The notes below the pieces were generated by a model. That model had not been told where the DNA came from, searched no databases, and saw only the letters and a program-made list of their open reading frames with translations. From Marinifilum sp. D737 (GTDB taxonomy: Bacteria; Bacteroidota; Bacteroidia; Bacteroidales; Marinifilaceae): a DNA stretch of 64,000 bases. Position 1 is the stretch's first letter, and every line of letters begins with the position of its first letter. Location: NCBI RefSeq assembly GCF_026672275.1, contig NZ_JANQCD010000021.1, forward strand, positions 1 through 64,000, in the 5' to 3' direction. Both the position numbers and the translations under genes were made by a program. Positions 59,574-64,000 of the stretch are shown here, one piece after another.

Positions 59574-59665
59574 TTAGCCTAACTATGGATTGTACATTAG
59601 CATAAGGATAGATACTTTATTAGCTTAAGGATAGACACTGTATTAGCTTAAGGATGTAGAGTCTA
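59574..59665. repeat. Four degenerate 23-bp tandem repeats
   Basis: Units start at 59574, 59597, 59620 and 59643, each opening TTAGC. Units 2-4 share TTAGC(A/T)TAAGGAT; unit 1 is the most diverged. They occupy the middle of the 329-bp gap between the ParB-like gene and the sensor kinase; the flanks hold nothing else except the terminator at 59759. Non-coding; no CRISPR-like spacers. Confidence 0.7.
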
Positions 59666-59758
59666 TTCATCTACCTACTTTCAGAACCAAAGTATCTGCA
59701 GCATATTCTCGAATTTCCAATATCTGCAAAAAAAACAATAATACAAGATATTACAAAA

Positions 59759-59806
59759 AGTCAGGGGGTGACTATTTACGTTTTGTAAGTTAGTCACCCC
59801 TTGACT
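59759..59806 (-). terminator. Strong terminator of the two-component operon
   Basis: Arms 59759-59774 and 59791-59806 pair over 16 bp with a single G-U (AGTCA-GGGGGTGACTA and its complement), 16-nt loop, followed on the minus strand by CTTTTTG. 22 nt past the kinase stop. Confidence 0.88.
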
Positions 59807-59828
59807 GAATTCCATAAAGCAAGTCCAA

Positions 59829-61178
59829 TCAAAACTGCAAGGTAAATTCAGTAAGGCAATTGGGCTTGGAACGAACGGCAATGGTACCACTATGCAATCT
59901 CATGATCTGTCTCGACAAGTTTAATCCAATGCCAGAACCTTTTTCTTTTGTAGTAAAAAAAGGTGTAAAAACATTGTCAATTACATCTTCCGGAATACCG
60001 ATTCCATTATCTCGAATAATAATAAAATTAACTGGATTCGCTTCTCCCGTGGAAATGAACAAAGTTTTATTTTCAGTTTCTTTCAGTGCATCAATCGCGT
60101 TTCGAACCAAATTAATCAACACTTGAGTAATTAATTTCTCATCGGCAATTAATTCCTGATTCTTATCCTGAAGATGATATGTAAACTCTATTTGCTCAGC
60201 TTTGAATTCTTCTTTAAACAGCGTTTCAATTTGGAAGAAAAGTTTCTCCATCGGAACCAGTTTAAAATGCGGCTTAGGCAAATGGGTTAGATTTTTGTAT
60301 TCATCAACAAAAGCTAAAAGTCCCTTACTTCGTTTTCGAATGGTAGTTAAGCCCATAATGGTATTGGAAATCGTTCCCTCATCAACAAATTTATCTTTTG
60401 ATTTTTCCTTATCATTCTGATACAATTCAATCAAACTACCTGATAACATAGAAATTGGACTAACCGAATTGGTAATTTCATGTGCAAAAACACGAATCAA
60501 CTTGTGCATGGCATCCATTTCTCCTTTGTCAACTGCATTTTTAATATCCTGGAAAGCAACCACTTTCAACTGTTCATCTTCCAGTCTAAAACTTGTGGCT
60601 TTAACTGCCAATTTTAAAATTCTGTTTTTAACCAAGTAATTCCGCAATTTTTGCTTGCCTGATTTTGTTCTTTCCAAAAAATCAGGAAACTCCTTATCGA
60701 TACATTCCAATTCGGATATATTCAAAAAATCCTCCACCAAAAACAACTCTTTAAAAGCAGGATTGCACAATTTCACATTTCCTTCTTTATCAAAGGCCAG
60801 AAGTCCGATCCCAACCAATTCCAAAGTATGCTGAAAAAAAATAAAATCCTTTTCCTTCTCTATTTTAACCTTTCCAAATGCATTGATAATATGGTTAAAA
60901 CTTTGGTGTAGATTTTTAAAGGCCTTGTCCTTTTTTTGCTCATTAAAAACCAGTGTTGCATCCTGATATTGAAAGGCATCAAAAAAGCGAGACAAATCTC
61001 TATTGGTTTTATTCACATAGTGCAATAAATAAACAATTTGTAACACCCATAATACAACCAAACTATAGGTTGTAACCACCATATATTCTTTCGAATGAAC
61101 ATATAAAAACAACACCGGGGTAAGCGATATTAAAATCACCTGTATTATTATTCCAATATAGAATCGCCTATAAATCAT
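59829..61178 (-). CDS. Sensor histidine kinase (NtrY-like)
   Basis: 449 aa, ATG 61178. Two membrane helices (about 7-26, 34-53) with almost no periplasmic loop. A PAS domain (about 115-200, LELVGIGLLAFDKEGNVKLCNPAFKELF) follows, then HisKA with the phospho-His in RVFAHEITNSVSPISMLSGS, and HATPase with N box INLVRNAIDAL, G1 DNGIGIP and G2 GSGIGLNLSRQIM. It likely senses an intramembrane or cytoplasmic cue. Overlaps the regulator gene by 11 nt; it phosphorylates that regulator (inference from pairing). Confidence 0.92.
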   Translation of the reverse strand: MIYRRFYIGIIIQVILISLTPVLFLYVHSKEYMVVTTYSLVVLWVLQIVYLLHYVNKTNRDLSRFFDAFQYQDATLVFNEQKKDKAFKNLHQSFNHIINAFGKVKIEKEKDFIFFQHTLELVGIGLLAFDKEGNVKLCNPAFKELFLVEDFLNISELECIDKEFPDFLERTKSGKQKLRNYLVKNRILKLAVKATSFRLEDEQLKVVAFQDIKNAVDKGEMDAMHKLIRVFAHEITNSVSPISMLSGSLIELYQNDKEKSKDKFVDEGTISNTIMGLTTIRKRSKGLLAFVDEYKNLTHLPKPHFKLVPMEKLFFQIETLFKEEFKAEQIEFTYHLQDKNQELIADEKLITQVLINLVRNAIDALKETENKTLFISTGEANPVNFIIIRDNGIGIPEDVIDNVFTPFFTTKEKGSGIGLNLSRQIMRLHSGTIAVRSKPNCLTEFTLQF

Positions 61179-62538
61179 ACTTTTTGATTTTGTCGTACAA
61201 GGTTGAACGATTAATTCCTAACTCTTTTGCTGCCATACTCATATTTCCTCCCGTAAACTGAATGGCTTTTTTTATCAACACCCGTTCATTTTCTATTAGG
61301 TTAAAACTATCAGGCATTACATCAGTTTTTTTAAGCGCTTCCACAATCATTATATCCTCAGCATTCAGTTTAGCCGAATCATTTAAGATTACAGTTTTCT
61401 CGATGATATGTTGCAACTCTCTAATATTTCCTGGCCATGCATGTTTCTCCAGCTTTACTATGGCTGATTTATTCATCTGCATGCTTTCCTTAGCATATTG
61501 TTTTGTAAATTTTTCCAGATAAAATTGCGATAGTTCTGCAATATCTTCCGATCGTTCTCTTAAAGATGGTAATTCCAATGATATGGTATTTATGCGATAC
61601 AACAAATCCTCTCGAAATAATCCATCAGCAACCATTTTATGCAAGTTGCAATTGGTTGCTGCAACTATTCTAACATCAATTTGTACAGGAGTACTACCGC
61701 CTACAGGAATTACTTCCTTTCGTTGAATCACAGTCAACAACTTCGTCTGTAAATGCAAAGGAACATTTCCAATTTCATCTAAAAACAAGGTTCCTCCTGA
61801 TGCCAGCTCAAATCTTCCCATTCGGTCTTCTTTAGCATCTGTAAAAGCTCCTTTCTTGTGTCCAAACAATTCACTTTCGAACAATGATTCCGTAATTGCA
61901 CCCAAATCAACATGAACAAAAATTTGATCACTCCTGCTCGAACGCAAATGAACTTCACGTGCAACTACCTCCTTCCCTGTTCCATTCTCTCCTGTAATCA
62001 GAACATTGGCATCGGTAGCAGCAACTTTGTCCACTGTGTGAAAAACCTCCTTCATTCTGGCAGATTTTCCGATTACAAAACTTTTATTTTTGTTGATTTC
62101 CTGATTTAACCTCTTCTGCTTCGACTTCAAACTCTTTATTTCCATTTTAGAACAACGAAGTTGATAAGCAGCCAAAAGTGTTGATAGAATATGCTTCTCA
62201 TCCCAGGACTTTTGCACAAAATCAACAGCACCCTCCTTCATAGCTCTTACTGCCAATTCGATATCTCCATATGCTGTAATAAATACTACACAGGCATTTT
62301 TATCAAAATCCAGGATTTGCTTTAACCAATAAAGTCCTTCGTTTCCGGAATTGATTCCTGCTTTAAAATTCATATCCAGCAGGATAACATCATATTCCTT
62401 CTCTCTTAGTTTTGATACAAGAACATTAGGATTCTTAATGGTATCAATCAATTCAAAGTGTGATTTTAAAAATAGTTGAAAAGCAAACAGCAACTCTTCA
62501 TTATCATCTACAATTAGAAGTCGTCCTTTTTGTGGCAT
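61168..62538 (-). CDS. Sigma-54-dependent response regulator (NtrC family)
   Basis: 456 aa, ATG 62538. Receiver (1-125) with acidic pair in LLIVDDNEELL and phospho-Asp in YDVILLDMNF. AAA+ domain with Walker A GENGTGKEVVAREVH (about 177-191), the sigma-54 contact loop as GAFTDA (common variant of GAFTGA), GGTLFLDEIGNVPLHLQ (Walker B) and the R-finger region LLYRINTISLELPSLRER. C-terminal Fis-type HTH GNMSMAAKELGINRSTLYDKIKKY. Divergent from the ABC transporter; twin palindromes in the gap are its probable binding sites. Confidence 0.95.
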   Translation of the reverse strand: MPQKGRLLIVDDNEELLFAFQLFLKSHFELIDTIKNPNVLVSKLREKEYDVILLDMNFKAGINSGNEGLYWLKQILDFDKNACVVFITAYGDIELAVRAMKEGAVDFVQKSWDEKHILSTLLAAYQLRCSKMEIKSLKSKQKRLNQEINKNKSFVIGKSARMKEVFHTVDKVAATDANVLITGENGTGKEVVAREVHLRSSRSDQIFVHVDLGAITESLFESELFGHKKGAFTDAKEDRMGRFELASGGTLFLDEIGNVPLHLQTKLLTVIQRKEVIPVGGSTPVQIDVRIVAATNCNLHKMVADGLFREDLLYRINTISLELPSLRERSEDIAELSQFYLEKFTKQYAKESMQMNKSAIVKLEKHAWPGNIRELQHIIEKTVILNDSAKLNAEDIMIVEALKKTDVMPDSFNLIENERVLIKKAIQFTGGNMSMAAKELGINRSTLYDKIKKYDL

Positions 62539-62566
62539 AAAAAAATGTATCGATTGGTTTTATTTT

Positions 62567-62595
62567 CAAAGTTAACAGATTGTTGTAATTCACAA
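62567..62595 (-). promoter_or_regulatory. Promoter of the response regulator-kinase operon
   Basis: Minus-strand TAACTTTG (62574-62567) fits TAnnTTTG; TTG (62595-62593) lies 18 nt upstream. The -33 element is inside the first palindromic site (62581-62597), so a bound regulator should affect this promoter. Confidence 0.55.
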
Positions 62596-62619
62596 CATGA
62601 GGTGTTGGAAATTCCAACA
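62581..62619. promoter_or_regulatory. Twin upstream activator sites TGTTG-N7-CAACA
   Basis: Site 1 is 62581-62597 (TGTTG TAATTCA CAACA). Site 2 is 62603-62619 (TGTTG GAAATTC CAACA), the core of the perfect palindrome GTGTTGGAAATTCCAACAC (62602-62620). Their centres are 22 bp apart, two helical turns, as expected for cooperative NtrC-type dimers. They lie about 80-120 bp upstream of the ABC-transporter start of transcription. Confidence 0.72.
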
Positions 62620-62670
62620 CAAAATATTTTACCAAAACACTAACTATTTGATTTTCTGATGCGATTTTAT

Positions 62671-62688
62671 TTGGCACGCCAATTGGCA
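62671..62688 (+). promoter_or_regulatory. Sigma-54 (-24/-12) promoter-like box
   Basis: TTGGCACGCCAATTGGCA compares with the consensus TTGGCACG-N4-TTGCW. The -24 part (TTGGCACG) is perfect and TTG is at the right distance, but an extra G shifts the -12 GC by one (GC at 62686-62687). It lies 31 nt before the ABC ATPase ATG. Strongly supported by the neighbouring regulator. Confidence 0.65.
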
Positions 62689-62718
62689 TTACAAAAGCGA
62701 ACCTTTAAATTGAAAATA

Positions 62719-63429
62719 ATGATAATTACAAAAGACCTTTGCAAAGTTTTTAGAACTGAAGAAGTAGAAACCTCAGCATTACATGATGTTAACCTTCATA
62801 TTGAGAGAGGAGAGTTTGCAGCCATTATGGGACCATCGGGATGTGGTAAATCAACCCTTTTAAATATTATCGGATTATTAGATAATCCCAGCAATGGAAA
62901 CTACATTTTTAACAATACTGACGTTACTAAAAAATCAGAAAAGCAAAGAACCCATTTCAGAAAAGGCAATATTGGTTTTATTTTCCAGAGTTTCAACCTA
63001 ATTGATGAATTAACCGTTTTTGAAAATGTTGAGCTTCCTCTGATCTATATGGGGTTGACAACATCAAAAAGAAAAGTCAAAGTGAACGAAGTTCTTGAGA
63101 GAATGAATATTTCACATAGAGCCAAACATTATCCCCAACAATTATCGGGCGGACAGCAGCAACGTGTTGCCATTGCAAGAGCTGTTGTTACCAGTCCAAA
63201 ATTAATATTGGCAGATGAGCCTACTGGTAACCTTGATTCGAGCAATGGTACGGAAGTAATGGAATTGCTAAAGGAACTAAATCACTCAGGAACCACTGTT
63301 GTAATGGTAACTCACTCGGTAAGAGATTCTGAATATGCTGATAGAGTTATTCATTTGTTTGACGGGAAAGTGGTATCTGAAAACAAACACAGGCAGAATA
63401 CGAAAGAACTTATCAAAGAAGAATTATAA
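62719..63429 (+). CDS. ABC transporter ATP-binding protein (MacB/LolD type)
   Basis: 236 aa from ATG 62719 (the frame extends 20 codons upstream across the sigma-54 box, so the inner ATG was chosen). Walker [12 protein letters not shown] (about 38-48), Q-loop [20 protein letters not shown], signature [16 protein letters not shown], Walker [15 protein letters not shown]-loop VTHS. Belongs to the class paired with FtsX-like permeases (efflux or envelope stress). The permease gene starts 32 nt downstream. Confidence 0.93.
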   Translation: MIITKDLCKVFRTEEVETSALHDVNLHIERGEFAAIMGPSGCGKSTLLNIIGLLDNPSNGNYIFNNTDVTKKSEKQRTHFRKGNIGFIFQSFNLIDELTVFENVELPLIYMGLTTSKRKVKVNEVLERMNISHRAKHYPQQLSGGQQQRVAIARAVVTSPKLILADEPTGNLDSSNGTEVMELLKELNHSGTTVVMVTHSVRDSEYADRVIHLFDGKVVSENKHRQNTKELIKEEL

Positions 63430-63461
63430 TTCTTACTTTTAATCCAAACAAACTTTACAAT

Positions 63462-64000
63462 ATGTTTTTCTACAAACTTAAACTTGCCATAAGAAGTCTT
63501 GCAAAAGGCAAGCTTAACTCTTTTATCAATATTTTCGGTCTTGCAGTTGGTATGGCTGCGGTCATACTAATTTCCATATTCATTCAATACGAGTTGAGCT
63601 ACGATAAATTCAACTCCAAATATGATAGAATTCACCGTTTGATTTCTCAACTAGGGAAAGAAACAACAAATGATCATGCCATTTGTCGAAGAATAAACCA
63701 CGAGGAATACAAGGAAAATATTCCAGGACTAGAAGAAATAACCCAATTGTACAGAGGGTGGGAATGTGAAATCCACCATAAAGATAAAAGATTCTTTGGG
63801 TTCAAGTTTCATTTTGTAGATGACAATTTCACCAAGATTTTTGATATTGATTTCCTGCATGGTAATCCTGAGACTGCATTGGAAGACTCTAAAAGTGTTG
63901 TTCTGTCAGAAAAAGCAGCTAAAACTATTTTTGGTAAAACTGATGTGCTTGGAACCTTAATCAATCTTAACGGAGTTGACTGCACCATTTCCGGAGTTAC
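63462..64000 (+). CDS. ABC transporter permease, MacB/FtsX family (3' end outside window)
   Basis: 179 codons from ATG 63462, open to the window edge. MFFYKLKLAIRSLAKGKLNS, a membrane helix (FINIFGLAVGMAAVILISIFI), then a periplasmic MacB core region (YDKFNSKYDRIHRLI...VVLSEKAAKTIFGKTDVLGTLINLNGVDCTISGV). This is the Bacteroidota form with the FNxxxDRIYR-type motif. Partner of the ATPase just upstream, so under the same sigma-54 promoter. Confidence 0.92.
   Translation, partial: MFFYKLKLAIRSLAKGKLNSFINIFGLAVGMAAVILISIFIQYELSYDKFNSKYDRIHRLISQLGKETTNDHAICRRINHEEYKENIPGLEEITQLYRGWECEIHHKDKRFFGFKFHFVDDNFTKIFDIDFLHGNPETALEDSKSVVLSEKAAKTIFGKTDVLGTLINLNGVDCTISGV

Noticed and set aside
59574-59665. 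Possible CRISPR array
   Set aside because: The 23-bp units are contiguous, with no unique spacers, and no cas genes are present.
1-64000. tRNA, rRNA, tmRNA, RNase P RNA, SRP RNA
   Set aside because: No cloverleaf with a CCA end or recognisable conserved core was seen by eye; a covariance search could still find a small RNA.

Overview
The window looks like one chromosomal segment of a marine or sediment-type, facultatively or strictly anaerobic Bacteroidota, most plausibly Marinilabiliales/Marinifilaceae-like (inference). The support is the AT-rich sequence, promoters of the Bacteroidota type (TAnnTTTG about 19 bp downstream of TTG), the long form of NusB, a FeoA-FeoB fusion, Bacteroidota families (DUF5606, DUF3276/PUR-alpha, DUF1573, DUF4105/Lnb-like, DUF4377+META) and menaquinone biosynthesis. 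No rRNA, tRNA, CRISPR array, phage or transposase gene was seen. Genes are densely packed, and many units end in clear intrinsic terminators.

Layout. 0-9.5 kb: conserved housekeeping and envelope genes (acidic membrane protein, coiled-coil lipoprotein, carboxypeptidase-regulatory-like protein, GNAT, DUF5606, TerB-DnaJ protein, the DUF1573-yajC-ybbR-coaE group, nusB, PUR-alpha). A 161-bp MITE-like inverted repeat lies at 3.6-3.8 kb. 9.5-14.7 kb: feoAB with a structured leader, then ornithine carbamoyltransferase and carbamate kinase. 15-25 kb: ftsK, lolA, a Lnb-like/acyl-ACP thioesterase/HupE-like operon, pyk, aroQ and xerD. 25.4-31 kb: pckA, a TANGO2/DinB-like pair, a membrane ATP-grasp protein and a FadL-family porin. 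31.4-38.6 kb: a sulfur-respiration operon (Psr/Phs-type molybdoenzyme, FeS and NrfD subunits, two half-size YeeE transporters, a rhodanese lacking its cysteine), followed by mobA and a secreted msrA. 39.3-54.2 kb: menaquinone genes in two blocks (menA-menC-menE; hotdog thioesterase-menF-menD-menB). Between them is an approximately 8-kb patch of unrelated genes rich in small intergenic repeats.

54.3-56.2 kb holds the most striking regulatory region. asnA (ammonia-dependent asparagine synthetase) follows one promoter and TWO consecutive ribosome-mediated attenuators. Each has a short asparagine-rich leader ORF, an antiterminator segment at the end of that ORF and an intrinsic terminator. The two leaders share sequence, as if tandemly duplicated.

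56-64 kb: a lipoprotein subtilase, SRPBCC and DUF2892 proteins, a DUF3795 protein, a ParB-like protein and a 4x23-bp tandem repeat. Last comes a sigma-54 circuit: a sensor kinase and NtrC-type regulator, divergent from an ABC transporter whose upstream region has twin TGTTG-N7-CAACA sites and a -24/-12-like box. The permease gene runs off the window end.
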